From NCBI RefSeq assembly GCF_027533645.1, contig NZ_JAQAGY010000003.1, positions 186,001-250,000 of the forward strand: a stretch of 64,000 nucleotides of DNA. Reading direction: 5' to 3'. Position numbers and translations under genes: made by a program. The stretch is from Paenibacillus caseinilyticus (GTDB lineage Bacteria > Bacillota > Bacilli > Paenibacillales > NBRC-103111). The notes beneath the pieces were generated by a model. That model saw only the letters and a program-made list of their open reading frames with translations. It searched no databases and was not told the origin of the DNA. Below are positions 18,289 to 26,913 of the stretch, in pieces (the first letter of the stretch is position 1; every line of letters begins with the position of its first letter).

Positions 18289-19113
18289 CTAGGACCACTG
18301 GTGAAATGAAGTATAATAGTTTGCCAGCACAAAGTTCAAAAAAGTAATGGCAAACGCCGCCAGATTCCATTGGGCGAGCCGATTGCCCGGTGCCTTCATC
18401 CACAACCGCTGCAGAAGATAGAAGATGTATGCCAAAAATACAAACCAGGAATTAATAACTTTCGGATCGTAGAACAGCGAGGTGTCGCCCTCCAATGAAA
18501 TCCAGACGATACCCAGCATGATCGTCAGCAGCAGCAGGGGGGCCCCAATAACCACAGCCACCATAGCATACTGGTCCGTCTTCTCCAAGCTCGGCAGCCG
18601 CTGCATCAACTGGCTCCACTTCTTCTCTTTGAGCTTGCGGTGCAGGAACAGGTACATCCCCGAAAAAACAGCGGATACGACGAAAGCCGCATATCCTGCG
18701 GCGGCCAGTGTAATGTGAATAAACAGCAGCTCGTCATTGATGTCCCAATGCGAAAGCGTAGGGGACATGCCCGGCTTGCTGAATATATTGAGCGCCAGCG
18801 TAGCAAAACCAAACACATTCACTACGAAAACGAACAGTTCGATTCGGATGAACCGATTGACGATCAGCGAGATCGTTACAAGCAGCCAGGAAACCAGGAA
18901 AAGCGTCTCTCCCGTCGATAAAGCCGATAAGGAGGTGTCCACCGCCAGACTGTAACCCAGGTAGACGGTCTGCAGCACCCAGACAAACAAAAGCAACCCT
19001 GCGCCCATCCGTTTGGCACTTCGGTTCGGACCGACGAAGTCCGAGAAGTAGAACAGGAGGCTCAGGGCGTAAATATAAAGAATGGCATCGTACAGCCAAG
19101 TTTGAGTGACCAT
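18289..19113 (-). CDS. hemX: HemX-type cytochrome c assembly-family membrane protein
   Basis: An integral membrane protein of 274 residues with about eight hydrophobic segments and the CcsA/HemX-family region WDINDELLFIHITLAAAGYAAFV. In Bacillus, HemX lowers the amount of HemA and so limits heme synthesis. The gene follows hemA by 16 bases, the same order as in Bacillus, and precedes sirC by 20 bases. Confidence 0.88.
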   Translation of the reverse strand: MVTQTWLYDAILYIYALSLLFYFSDFVGPNRSAKRMGAGLLLFVWVLQTVYLGYSLAVDTSLSALSTGETLFLVSWLLVTISLIVNRFIRIELFVFVVNVFGFATLALNIFSKPGMSPTLSHWDINDELLFIHITLAAAGYAAFVVSAVFSGMYLFLHRKLKEKKWSQLMQRLPSLEKTDQYAMVAVVIGAPLLLLTIMLGIVWISLEGDTSLFYDPKVINSWFVFLAYIFYLLQRLWMKAPGNRLAQWNLAAFAITFLNFVLANYYTSFHQWS

Positions 19114-19128
19114 GATGTTCCTTTCCGG

Positions 19129-20526
19129 TCAGGCTTTGGCCAGCGCATCAACAGAGGCAGGCACTCTCACTTTGCTCAGCAGTTCTTCTTTGATCCGCTC
19201 GCCGGCGGCTTCCGCTTCCTGCTGGCGCATCGCCCGTTCCACCTGTTTTTGCTCGGCCAGCTGCTCCTCCAAAGCGAAAATTGTTGTGAACATCTCGAGC
19301 GCCTCATCCCCATGACGCTCGGCAGCCATTTCTTTGATACGGACAATCGGATCCCGCAGCATCTGGTTGACAATGCTCTTCGTTAACTTGCGGATGACCT
19401 TCAATTCCCGTTCGTCGAGATCCGGCAGTTTCTTCATGAGGCTCTCCATCGTATCCTCATGAATCGAGGCAGCTTTCGTCTGCAGGGCCTGAATGACCGG
19501 TGTTACCCCCAGCGTCTTCGTCCATTGTTCGAATGCCGCCATCTCCGCCCCGATCATGTCTTCGATCTGAACCGCAGCCTTATGCCGCTCTTCCATATGC
19601 GAATTCACGAGCGATTGGAGGTTATCGATATCGTAGAGGAATACATTGGGCATATCTCCAAGCCGCGGATCAAGATCCCGCGGTACCGCAATATCAATCA
19701 TGAACAGCGGCCTCGAACGACGCCGCTGCAGAATACAGGATACCTGCTCAGCGGTGAGGACGTAGCCGGACGCTCCGGTGGAGGAGATCACAATATCGGC
19801 CTCTTCGAGATGATCCAGCAGCCGGTCCATCGTGCTCGCGACGCCATCGAATTTATCCGCGAGTTCCTTCGCGCGGCCCAGCGTGCGGTTGACGACGATC
19901 ACTTTGTCCGCACCGTTCGCGTACAAATGCTTGACCGTCAGTTCGCTCATCTTCCCGGCACCGATAATCAGGACCTTCTTGCCTTTATAGGTGCCGAAGA
20001 TCCGCTTCCCGAGCTCGACAGCCGCGTAGCTCACCGAAACCGGATTCTCGCCGATGCCGGTCTCCGTGTGGGCGCGCTTGGCCATCGTTACCGCCTGCTT
20101 GAACAAGGTGTTGAAGAGCACCCCGGTCGTCTTCTCCTTCTGTGCCAGCAGGAACGCATCGCGGACCTGTCCGAGTATCTGGGTCTCCCCGATCACCATG
20201 GAATCGAGTCCGCTCGTTACCCGGAACAGATGATTAATGGCTTTCTCGTTCTCGTAAACGTACAGGTGCTTGTTAAATTGATCCTTAGGCACGCCGAACC
20301 ACTTTTCCATAAAACTGCGCAAATGATGGCCGCACAGCTGCTGGGTGTCTACTGCCACGTACAGTTCCGTCCGGTTGCAGGTGCCCACAATCACGCACTC
20401 CATGATACTGCTTGTTGCCTTCAGCTCCTCGAGCGCCCGTGGCAAATCTCCTTCGGCGAATGCAAATTTCTCTCTGATGGCTACTGGTGCTGTACGATAA
20501 TTCAGACCCGCCACGACGATATGCAT
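19129..20526 (-). CDS. hemA: Glutamyl-tRNA reductase
   Basis: Reduces glutamyl-tRNA to glutamate-1-semialdehyde with NADPH, the first committed and usually regulated step of heme synthesis. The start ATG 20526 ([20 protein letters not shown]) is chosen over the upstream frame to 20562 because families start here and AGGTG lies 7 bases before. The catalytic cysteine is C50 in [10 protein letters not shown]. The NADP-binding region [20 protein letters not shown] follows, then a C-terminal dimerisation helix region. The gene leads the heme operon behind an extended -10 promoter. Confidence 0.97.
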   Translation of the reverse strand: MHIVVAGLNYRTAPVAIREKFAFAEGDLPRALEELKATSSIMECVIVGTCNRTELYVAVDTQQLCGHHLRSFMEKWFGVPKDQFNKHLYVYENEKAINHLFRVTSGLDSMVIGETQILGQVRDAFLLAQKEKTTGVLFNTLFKQAVTMAKRAHTETGIGENPVSVSYAAVELGKRIFGTYKGKKVLIIGAGKMSELTVKHLYANGADKVIVVNRTLGRAKELADKFDGVASTMDRLLDHLEEADIVISSTGASGYVLTAEQVSCILQRRRSRPLFMIDIAVPRDLDPRLGDMPNVFLYDIDNLQSLVNSHMEERHKAAVQIEDMIGAEMAAFEQWTKTLGVTPVIQALQTKAASIHEDTMESLMKKLPDLDERELKVIRKLTKSIVNQMLRDPIVRIKEMAAERHGDEALEMFTTIFALEEQLAEQKQVERAMRQQEAEAAGERIKEELLSKVRVPASVDALAKA

Positions 20527-20564
20527 GTGGTTCACCTGCCTCCTCCTTTGATGTGTTGTCATCT

Positions 20565-20573
20565 ATTATAACA
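20565..20573 (-). promoter_or_regulatory. Extended -10 promoter of hemA operon
   Basis: On the minus strand TGTTATAAT (20573-20565) is a perfect extended -10 element 38 bases before the hemA start. A -35 box is not obvious at the usual spacing. Confidence 0.55.
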
Positions 20574-20619
20574 TACTTGTCCGACCTGCTTCGACAAGAT
20601 TTATGAACTTTTTTTGAGC

Positions 20620-21075
20620 ATGGAGCACTCCCCCTAAATCCCCCACAAGCCTATGCTTGCGAAGCAAGTTGTGCTGTGCAAAACTCTCAGGGGTCCCAAT
20701 GGACCCGCCCCCTAGCCCCCACAGTCTTCGAAGGAGGGCGTGTGCTGGGATCGCTTTTCCTCCTTGCGCGAAGACCGGCTCCGGCTAACGCCTCGCCGTC
20801 CGGACAAGGATACGCTATACGCCGTGCGGTAACATCGCAGGAACGAGATCCGGGGCACAGACGCATGGCTGCGCGGGTGCGTGCCGGGATCGCGTCCGTA
20901 CCTGGGTGATGTTATGCTTCCTCGCAGAAGCATAACATCACCCAGGTACACGCTTTACGCAGTCGCAGAGCGATGGCTGCCTCGCAGCGCTCGGTGGCCG
21001 CAGGGACGGCCGACTGGCTCCTCCGGTCGCCAGCGGCCGACACCTGATGCATAGCGGCCGGCTCCCCGGCGGGAA
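20620..21075. repeat. Gene-free intergenic repeat region, copy A
   Basis: A GC-rich stretch with no convincing gene. It opens with CTCCCCCTAAATCCCCC (20630-20646) and contains TTCGAAGGAGGG, then two modules of the form GGGATCGC + inverted repeat + ACGCT. Very similar pieces in the same order occur at 33750-33920. It therefore appears to be one copy of a dispersed repeat family. It lies between hemA and a membrane-protein gene, upstream of both promoters' cores. Confidence 0.7.
20898..20949. repeat. Perfect 23-bp inverted repeat (hairpin) in copy A
   Basis: Arms 20898-20920 and 20927-20949 are exact reverse complements with a 6-base loop CTCGCA. GCGT (20892-20895) and ACGC (20950-20953) extend the stem after a 2-base CC bulge. 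There is no T run, so it is not an ordinary terminator. Confidence 0.92.
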
Positions 21076-21323
21076 GCGGCCCTTAGAACCTATAACGAGT
21101 TAATTTAGATCTAGTCCAAATCTTATATCTCTACAATACAACAAATCGCCTGCTGTATCATGAACGTCTAATGAAAAAAGCATGAAACTTCGTCCACTGT
21201 CCGAAAACGGCATCCAGCTTACACCCTACCATGGATCAACCTATTCGGACAGTGACCAAGGTCACGGGATGCGACAAGCCCACCGTTGTTAGTTTTTTCC
21301 CAGCCGTGAACCCGATATACAAA
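21076..21323. other. Rest of the gene-free region; 11-bp inverted repeat
   Basis: No gene seen. CACTGTCCGAA (21195-21205) and TTCGGACAGTG (21244-21254) are exact inverted copies 38 bases apart. This could be an operator pair, a long hairpin, or a remnant of mobile-element ends. Confidence 0.5.
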
Positions 21324-21851
21324 CTAAGGCAGTTTTTTCTTCAAAAATTCGGTCAACGCCTCGTCCGCCTCGGCCATACGGTCGTTTTTCGAACCCGCTA
21401 TCGATCCATTCGAAGAAACCAGCTCGCCGTACGAAGCATAAAGCTCACCATAGAGCCGCCCCGCAGCAGCCAAGGTCTGAAGCTCATCCGGCTTCAAGGG
21501 ACGGCTCCCGCCGACCTGCAGGCGCAGCAGGTACTGCATCAGCGTCTGCAGGGAAGACAGCGGCGACATCTCTTCTTCTCCATAAGCAAGTGCCAGATGC
21601 CCATGGGCGAACTGCGCGGAATACAGGGCCTGACGCAAAGCGTTGAGCTCCTCGGTATTCTGACTCTCGGTACTCTCCAGCAGGTAACTGTTCAGCCGCT
21701 CCATCTGGAACAGCGATACCTGGTAGAGCAGCTTCTCTGCGGGTTCTTGGGGCGCTTTCGCACCCAGCAGTTCCGCGATTTGGAGCAGCGGCCATAGGAT
21801 CAACAGGGCAACCACCGTATACATAAACCATTTCTTTCGTGTCCGCTTCAT
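21324..21851 (-). CDS. Unknown membrane-anchored protein
   Basis: The 175-residue product starts MKRTRKKWFMYTVVALLILW, so it has a positively charged start and one N-terminal transmembrane segment (about 9-28). An alpha-helical, probably extracytoplasmic domain rich in Leu, Ala and Glu follows and ends LTEFLKKKLP. No catalytic motif or lipobox was seen, and I do not recognise the family. It lies downstream of speD with its own spacing, and a terminator separates them. In Bacillus the position between engB and hemA holds ysxD, another small membrane protein. Correspondence is possible by place but not shown by sequence. Confidence 0.7.
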   Translation of the reverse strand: MKRTRKKWFMYTVVALLILWPLLQIAELLGAKAPQEPAEKLLYQVSLFQMERLNSYLLESTESQNTEELNALRQALYSAQFAHGHLALAYGEEEMSPLSSLQTLMQYLLRLQVGGSRPLKPDELQTLAAAGRLYGELYASYGELVSSNGSIAGSKNDRMAEADEALTEFLKKKLP

Positions 21852-21916
21852 TCCCTCTCCCCTTTTTTCATGCTCCGCGGCAAGGAACTCCTGAGAGCAT
21901 TGTATGGGACAGGGAT

Positions 21917-21949
21917 AAAAGAAATAACCACGGATTGCTCCGTGGTTAT
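21917..21949 (-). terminator. Terminator after speD
   Basis: The perfect stem ATAACCACGGA / TCCGTGGTTAT with a 4-base loop is followed on the minus strand by TTCTTTTA. Confidence 0.8.
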
Positions 21950-21966
21950 CTTATGTTCATTGTTTA

Positions 21967-22368
21967 TTATTTGACGAGTTGTTCTTGTTTCAGCGCAGGT
22001 GTTTCCACTTGCAGTTCACCCATGCCCCGAACCAATTTCTTTGCATGTGTCGTAGCCGGCTTCAGCACGGACAGCATGTGTTCGATAGCGATTTGAGGAT
22101 CAACAGTCTCACCACATGTGTAGCAGTCAAGAGCTGCAAAACCTCTCTCAGGATACGTGTGAATGGAGAGATGACTTTCTGACAGCAGTACCAGTACAGT
22201 TGCCCCTTGGGGTTCAAATTGCTTGGACTGAACGGACAATACAGTTGCACCACAAACCTCAGCAGCTTCTACCATTTGTGCTTGCAGCCACTCTGCATTA
22301 TTCAGTAGATCAAAATCTACTCCCCAAGTGTCTACAGCTACGTGTCTTCCGAAAGTTGAATATTCCAT
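21967..22368 (-). CDS. speD: S-adenosylmethionine decarboxylase proenzyme (SpeH type)
   Basis: Makes decarboxylated AdoMet, the aminopropyl donor for spermidine. The 133-residue proenzyme is of the short bacterial class 1B type. It self-cleaves between E64 and S65 in LSESHLSIHTYPE, turning S65 into the catalytic pyruvoyl group; the conserved H70 and the DCYTCG cysteine region are present. It appears to be a single-gene transcript with a terminator after it. About 400 bases without a gene lie upstream. Confidence 0.95.
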   Translation of the reverse strand: MEYSTFGRHVAVDTWGVDFDLLNNAEWLQAQMVEAAEVCGATVLSVQSKQFEPQGATVLVLLSESHLSIHTYPERGFAALDCYTCGETVDPQIAIEHMLSVLKPATTHAKKLVRGMGELQVETPALKQEQLVK

Positions 22369-22732
22369 CTTCCGGTTCCCCCTTCCTAGGAATAAAATGT
22401 TGTAAAAATTTCATCCGCTAGGACCTACGTCATTCACTTCCCGAGGGATAAATCTCTCGCAACATAACATGTCCTGAGTGAATCCTGGTTCCTATTTTGT
22501 TTTCATCCTTGTGACTCTCGCTTGCAATCAACGAAAATAAAAATAACATCTCTAGATCAGAATTGCAATACTTTTTTCAAAATGAGCTGTAAAGTTTTGT
22601 CGAGAGATTCCAATACATGAACAAATTATGTCCGCTGCTTGTCTGTTGTGTTTAGGCATCCGCCCATCTTTAGGCCCCGCATCAGTAATTCGCTGTTCAA
22701 ATCCGCCATGGAGGGACGCCCAGCGGCAAATC
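22369..22732. other. Gene-free interval upstream of speD
   Basis: No convincing gene. The interval is less GC-rich than the neighbours and must contain the speD promoter, but I could not single out a clear pair of boxes. Confidence 0.4.
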
Positions 22733-22761
22733 AAAACCCCGCAAGCCTGGGCCGCGGGGTG
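22733..22761 (-). terminator. Terminator after the 22.8-23.4 kb gene
   Basis: The stem ACCCCGC / GCGGGGT around an 11-base loop is followed on the minus strand by TTTGATTT. Confidence 0.7.
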
Positions 22762-22773
22762 GGAGGTGTTATA

Positions 22774-23361
22774 TTAGGCTTCGAGTACAAACAGGCGGTG
22801 AGTGAGCTTCTGCAGCCTCTCATCGATATGCTCGCGTAACGAGACGTCCTTCAGCTCGTTTCTTAAGTCCAGCAGTCCGTTCACCTGGAACCGGAGCGAC
22901 TGGATTTCATGTTCCACATTGTTCTTGAGGAACATCTGCTGCAGCTCGCCGAGCGTATCTTTATATTCATAAATGAGTTTATCGGATAGGTCTGTTTTTT
23001 CTACGATTTTGACTACTGCACCTTGCTTGTACGTATACTCCATCGTATAAGCCGGATAAATCCGGTTGACTACGGCATCACCTTTGTATGTCGATACGGC
23101 TTTGCGCATCAAATTCACGAGGTCTTTATTCCGGATGCGGCATGTGCCCTGGCAGATGTACAAGTTGTTTTTGCGCTCGAACGACAGGTTAATTTCCTCT
23201 CCCGAATCGTCCGGCAGTACCACCTCTTGGTTTCCGTTTTCTAATACTTTGACTTGCAGGGAGGCTCCTTGATCCACAAACATCTGAATAAAACCAACCA
23301 TCTCGGCTTCCGTTAACTGTAGGCAGGTTTTGACGTATTCGGTCGCTAACCTATTTGCCAT
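22774..23361 (-). CDS. Unknown conserved-looking cytosolic protein
   Basis: The 195-residue product is read from ATG 23361 (MANRLATEYVKTCLQLTEAEM), chosen because GAGGG lies 6 bases upstream; in-frame ATGs further upstream have poor sites. It has no signal peptide or membrane span. The central part is beta-rich (about 45-135), with TMEYTYKQGAVVKIVEK and a helical C-terminal third (LGELQQMFLKNN..., DERLQKLTHRLFVLEA) likely to coil. I do not recognise it. It lies between engB and speD, with terminators on both sides, so it is probably transcribed alone. Confidence 0.75.
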   Translation of the reverse strand: MANRLATEYVKTCLQLTEAEMVGFIQMFVDQGASLQVKVLENGNQEVVLPDDSGEEINLSFERKNNLYICQGTCRIRNKDLVNLMRKAVSTYKGDAVVNRIYPAYTMEYTYKQGAVVKIVEKTDLSDKLIYEYKDTLGELQQMFLKNNVEHEIQSLRFQVNGLLDLRNELKDVSLREHIDERLQKLTHRLFVLEA

Positions 23362-23671
23362 AAAAATCCCTCGATTCATTTTTTTCGAACCTTGCAGCCT
23401 CAATATTTCTTCAGTTGTTCTATATACATTATACTACATATTTATTTAATATTCCTGCTGGACATTCATTGATTTTCGCCGGAATTCAGAAAATTTCGCT
23501 TTCTCCGTTGAAGAACACGAAGTAACTTCCAAATCCCTCGCTTTCCCACCCAAGTTTGTACGGTTCCCTACGGGATTCCCTTCGCTTGCAACGAGAATGG
23601 TGGGCCTGTCCTCTATAGCATCCATTACCCCGAACGAACCCTTTTGAACCGATCCAACCCGGTCCAAAAGC
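23362..23671. other. Intergenic interval after engB
   Basis: No gene seen. It should hold the promoter of the unknown gene at 22774-23361; none stands out. Confidence 0.35.
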
Positions 23672-23711
23672 AAAAAAACCGTCTCCGGCGGCAGCTGCCG
23701 CAGAAACGGTT
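23672..23711 (-). terminator. Terminator after engB
   Basis: The minus strand reads AACCGTTTCTGCGGCAG / CTGCCGCCGGAGACGGTT followed by TTTTT. Confidence 0.88.
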
Positions 23712-23732
23712 CCTAGGTTTGAAATCAGTAAA

Positions 23733-24410
23733 TTACGCTTCCGTACCGTCCGAGGCTGCAGCCGCTTCTTCCTCAACGGCAGATTCTGCAGTCCGAGCAG
23801 GATCCGGTTCCGTTCCGGGTGGCACGTATCCGATCCGGTTCTCGATCAGGCCCCACAGCTCGTCCTTGCCGACTCCGAGCTCGGAAGAGAACAGGATCAT
23901 CGGATCTTCCTTATCGGTCCCGAGCGTCTCCCTGACGATCTTCAGATGCTTCTGCCACTTGCCGCGCGGGATCTTGTCCGCTTTGGTGACAACGATGCAC
24001 ATCGGCACGCCGTTATGCTTCAGCCAGGAATACATGGCCTGATCGTCCTTGGAGGGCGGATGGCGCACATCGATAATGAGCAGAACGAGCTTCAGCGGCT
24101 CGCGCTCCGTCAAATACTGCTCGATAAATTTGCCCCACTTCGCCCTCTCCGTCTTGGACACCTGCGCATAACCGTATCCCGGCAAATCTACGAAGAATAA
24201 GTCCTGGTTAATCCGGTAATAGTTGAGCTGCTGGGTCTTGCCCGGCTTGGACGACGTACGTGCGAGGTTCTTGCGTTGAATCATGCGGTTGATGAGCGAA
24301 GACTTGCCTACATTAGAACGCCCTGCCAGAGCAATCTCCGGCAAGGCATCGGCAGGATATTGGCTCGGACCAACCGCACTGATGACGAATTCAGCTTGAT
24401 TGACTTTCAT
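23733..24410 (-). CDS. engB: Ribosome biogenesis GTPase EngB (YsxC)
   Basis: An essential TrmE-Era-EngA-type GTPase that acts in 50S subunit assembly. GTPase motifs are intact: G1 GRSNVGKSS (30-38), G3 DLPGYG (75-80), G4 TKAD (142-145). The 225-residue length exceeds the usual ~195 because of an acidic Ala/Glu-rich C-terminal tail (about 200-225). The gene starts 32 bases after the lon stop on the same strand, so lon-engB is probably one transcript, as in Bacillus. Confidence 0.96.
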   Translation of the reverse strand: MKVNQAEFVISAVGPSQYPADALPEIALAGRSNVGKSSLINRMIQRKNLARTSSKPGKTQQLNYYRINQDLFFVDLPGYGYAQVSKTERAKWGKFIEQYLTEREPLKLVLLIIDVRHPPSKDDQAMYSWLKHNGVPMCIVVTKADKIPRGKWQKHLKIVRETLGTDKEDPMILFSSELGVGKDELWGLIENRIGYVPPGTEPDPARTAESAVEEEAAAASDGTEA

Positions 24411-24442
24411 GACATATCCTCTCTGTGAACCAGGTTACAGTA

Positions 24443-26773
24443 TTAGACTCGGGCCGGCTTCACCAGCGCGTACTCGAGGACTTCATCCATGTGCGAGACC
24501 GGATAGAACGTCAGTTCGCTGCGCACGCTCTCGGGAATATCATCGATATCCTTGGCATTATCCTTCGGCAGAATAATCGTCCGGATACCGGCCCGGTGCG
24601 CGGCCATGGATTTTTCTTTGAGACCGCCGATCGGCAGCACCCGTCCCCTGAGGGTAATCTCGCCGGTCATCGCCACGTGGCGGGAGACAGGAATGTTCGT
24701 GAGCGCGGAGATCAGCGCCGTACCCATCGTAATGCCGGCGGAAGGACCGTCCTTCGGAATGGCACCCTCAGGGATATGAATGTGAATATCGAATTTCTCG
24801 TGAAAATCGGGCTGGATCTGGAACTGCTCCACCCGTGAACGGGTATAGCTGAAAGCAGCCTGGGCCGATTCCTTCATGACGTCTCCGAGCTTGCCCGTCA
24901 GGGTCAGCTTGCCGTTGCCCGGCATGACGGTCACCTCGATGACCAGCGTTTCGCCGCCCACCTCCGTCCAGGCGAGACCTGTCACGGACCCTACCTGGTC
25001 CCGCTCCTCGGCCATGCCGTAGCGGAATTTCGGGTTGCCGAGGAAATCCTTCAGGTTCTCCGCCTGCACATGGACGCTCGGCGCACCGCCGACGATCTGT
25101 TTGGCCGCTTTGCGGCAGATCGAGGAGATCTGCTGCTCCAGGTTCCGTACACCCGCTTCGCGGGTATACTCCCGGACCGTCTTCATTAGAGCGGCCTCGT
25201 CCACGGCGAGCTGGCTGTCTTCGAGTCCGTGATCGCGCTGCTGCTTCGGCAGCAGGTACTTCTGGCCGATGTGCAGCTTCTCGACCTCCGTGTACCCCGG
25301 AATATAAAGCACTTCCATCCGGTCAAGCAGCGGGCGCGGGATATTCTGAATGACATTCGCGGTAGTTACGAACATCACGTTCGACAGGTCGAACGGCACT
25401 TCGATATAGTGGTCGCTGAACGTCCCGTTCTGCTCCGGATCGAGTACCTCCAGCAGAGCGGATGCCGGGTCTCCGCGGAAGTCCATCGCCATCTTGTCGA
25501 TCTCGTCGAGCAGAAAGACCGGATTGTTCGTACCCGCCGTCTTCATCCCTTGGATGATGCGTCCGGGCATGGCTCCCACATAGGTGCGGCGGTGTCCGCG
25601 GATCTCCGCCTCGTCCCGTACGCCGCCGAGCGAGATCCGGACGAATTCGCGCCCAAGCGATCTTGCGATGGAGCGGGCGATGGAAGTCTTGCCGACTCCT
25701 GGAGGCCCCGCCAGGCACAAGATGGGACCCTTGAGCTTCTTGACGAGCTTCTGCACCGCCAAGTACTCCAGCACGCGCTCCTTGGGCTTCTCGAGTCCGT
25801 AATGGTCTTCGTTCAGGATCTCTTCGGCCTTCTGGATATCGAGGTCGTCTTCGGTCTCCAGATTCCAAGGCAATCCGAGCAGCCAATCGATATAGTTGCG
25901 GATCACGGAGCCTTCCGCCGAAGTCGACGGCATCTTCTCCAGCCGGTCGATCTCCTTCTCGATCTTCTCGCGGACTTTCTCCGGCACGTTGTTCTCGCTG
26001 AGCTGGTTGCGCAGATCCTCCACTTCGCCGGCCCGGCCTTCCTTGTCGCCCAGTTCCTTCTGGATCGCCTTCATCTGCTCGCGCAGATAGTACTCCTTCT
26101 GGGTCTTCTCCATCTGCTTCTTGACGCGCTGTGAGATCTTGCGCTCGAGCTCCAGCACTTCCCGCTCGTTGTTCAGAATCGCCAACAGCTTCTCGAGGCG
26201 GTCTTTGACATCGACGGTTTCGAGGATTTCCTGTTTATCTTTAATCTTAAGCGACAGGTGACTGCAGATCACGTCCGCCAGACGTCCCGGTTCATCGATA
26301 TCGGATACGGCCGCGAGGGTCTCCGGCGTCACTTTCTTCGATAGGTTGATATAATGCTCGAACTGGCTAAGCACCGTCCGCATGAGGGCATCAATCTCGG
26401 GGTCGGAGGTCTCCTGCTCGGGAAGCTCCTTCACCGTCACTTCGTAATACTCTTCATTGGTCAAAAATTCGGTAATCTCGGCCCGTACGACTCCCTCGAC
26501 TAGGACACGGATCGTCCCGTTGGGCAGTTTCAGCATCTGCCGTACTTTGGCGATGGTGCCGACGCGGTAAATGTCTTCGGTCTTCGGTTCCTCGATGTTC
26601 ACTTCCGACTGCGAGCAGAGCAGAATCATGCTGTCGTCGACCATGGCTTTCTCCAGGGCGCGAACCGACTTCTCCCTGCCTACGTCCAAGTGGAGCACCA
26701 TACTCGGATATACGAGCAGCCCCCGAAGCGGCAGCAGCGGCAGACGCCGCATTTTATGTTTACTCGGTCCCAT
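24443..26773 (-). CDS. lon: ATP-dependent protease Lon
   Basis: A cytosolic AAA+ serine protease that degrades damaged and regulatory proteins. The start ATG 26773 ([18 protein letters not shown]) has GGAGGTG 8 bases upstream and gives 776 residues, the usual LonA size; the longer frame to 26833 is unlikely. The LAN domain covers about 1-200 and a coiled-coil region about 200-300. The Walker A motif is GPPGVGKTS and Walker B is [10 protein letters not shown]. The protease domain has catalytic Ser in [12 protein letters not shown] and Lys in [13 protein letters not shown]. It follows lonB but is set apart by a terminator. Confidence 0.97.
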   Translation of the reverse strand: MGPSKHKMRRLPLLPLRGLLVYPSMVLHLDVGREKSVRALEKAMVDDSMILLCSQSEVNIEEPKTEDIYRVGTIAKVRQMLKLPNGTIRVLVEGVVRAEITEFLTNEEYYEVTVKELPEQETSDPEIDALMRTVLSQFEHYINLSKKVTPETLAAVSDIDEPGRLADVICSHLSLKIKDKQEILETVDVKDRLEKLLAILNNEREVLELERKISQRVKKQMEKTQKEYYLREQMKAIQKELGDKEGRAGEVEDLRNQLSENNVPEKVREKIEKEIDRLEKMPSTSAEGSVIRNYIDWLLGLPWNLETEDDLDIQKAEEILNEDHYGLEKPKERVLEYLAVQKLVKKLKGPILCLAGPPGVGKTSIARSIARSLGREFVRISLGGVRDEAEIRGHRRTYVGAMPGRIIQGMKTAGTNNPVFLLDEIDKMAMDFRGDPASALLEVLDPEQNGTFSDHYIEVPFDLSNVMFVTTANVIQNIPRPLLDRMEVLYIPGYTEVEKLHIGQKYLLPKQQRDHGLEDSQLAVDEAALMKTVREYTREAGVRNLEQQISSICRKAAKQIVGGAPSVHVQAENLKDFLGNPKFRYGMAEERDQVGSVTGLAWTEVGGETLVIEVTVMPGNGKLTLTGKLGDVMKESAQAAFSYTRSRVEQFQIQPDFHEKFDIHIHIPEGAIPKDGPSAGITMGTALISALTNIPVSRHVAMTGEITLRGRVLPIGGLKEKSMAAHRAGIRTIILPKDNAKDIDDIPESVRSELTFYPVSHMDEVLEYALVKPARV

Positions 26774-26871
26774 CCCGCGAGCACCTCCAGACTTAGGGTT
26801 CAATGCTGTGAATCCCATTTTAACAAAATCCATTTCAAAACACCAATGGGCCCCTTGCTCCCAGCCGGAGA

Positions 26872-26913
26872 AAAAAGAGAGACGCCGGACGCCCCCTTAA
26901 GGGGCATCGGCGT
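26872..26913 (-). terminator. Terminator overlapping the lonB stop codon
   Basis: The stem ACGCCGATGCCCC / GGGGGCGTCCGGCGT with loop TTAA is followed on the minus strand by CTCTCTTTTTT. The lonB stop TAA lies in the loop, so the last lonB codons form one arm. Confidence 0.85.
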
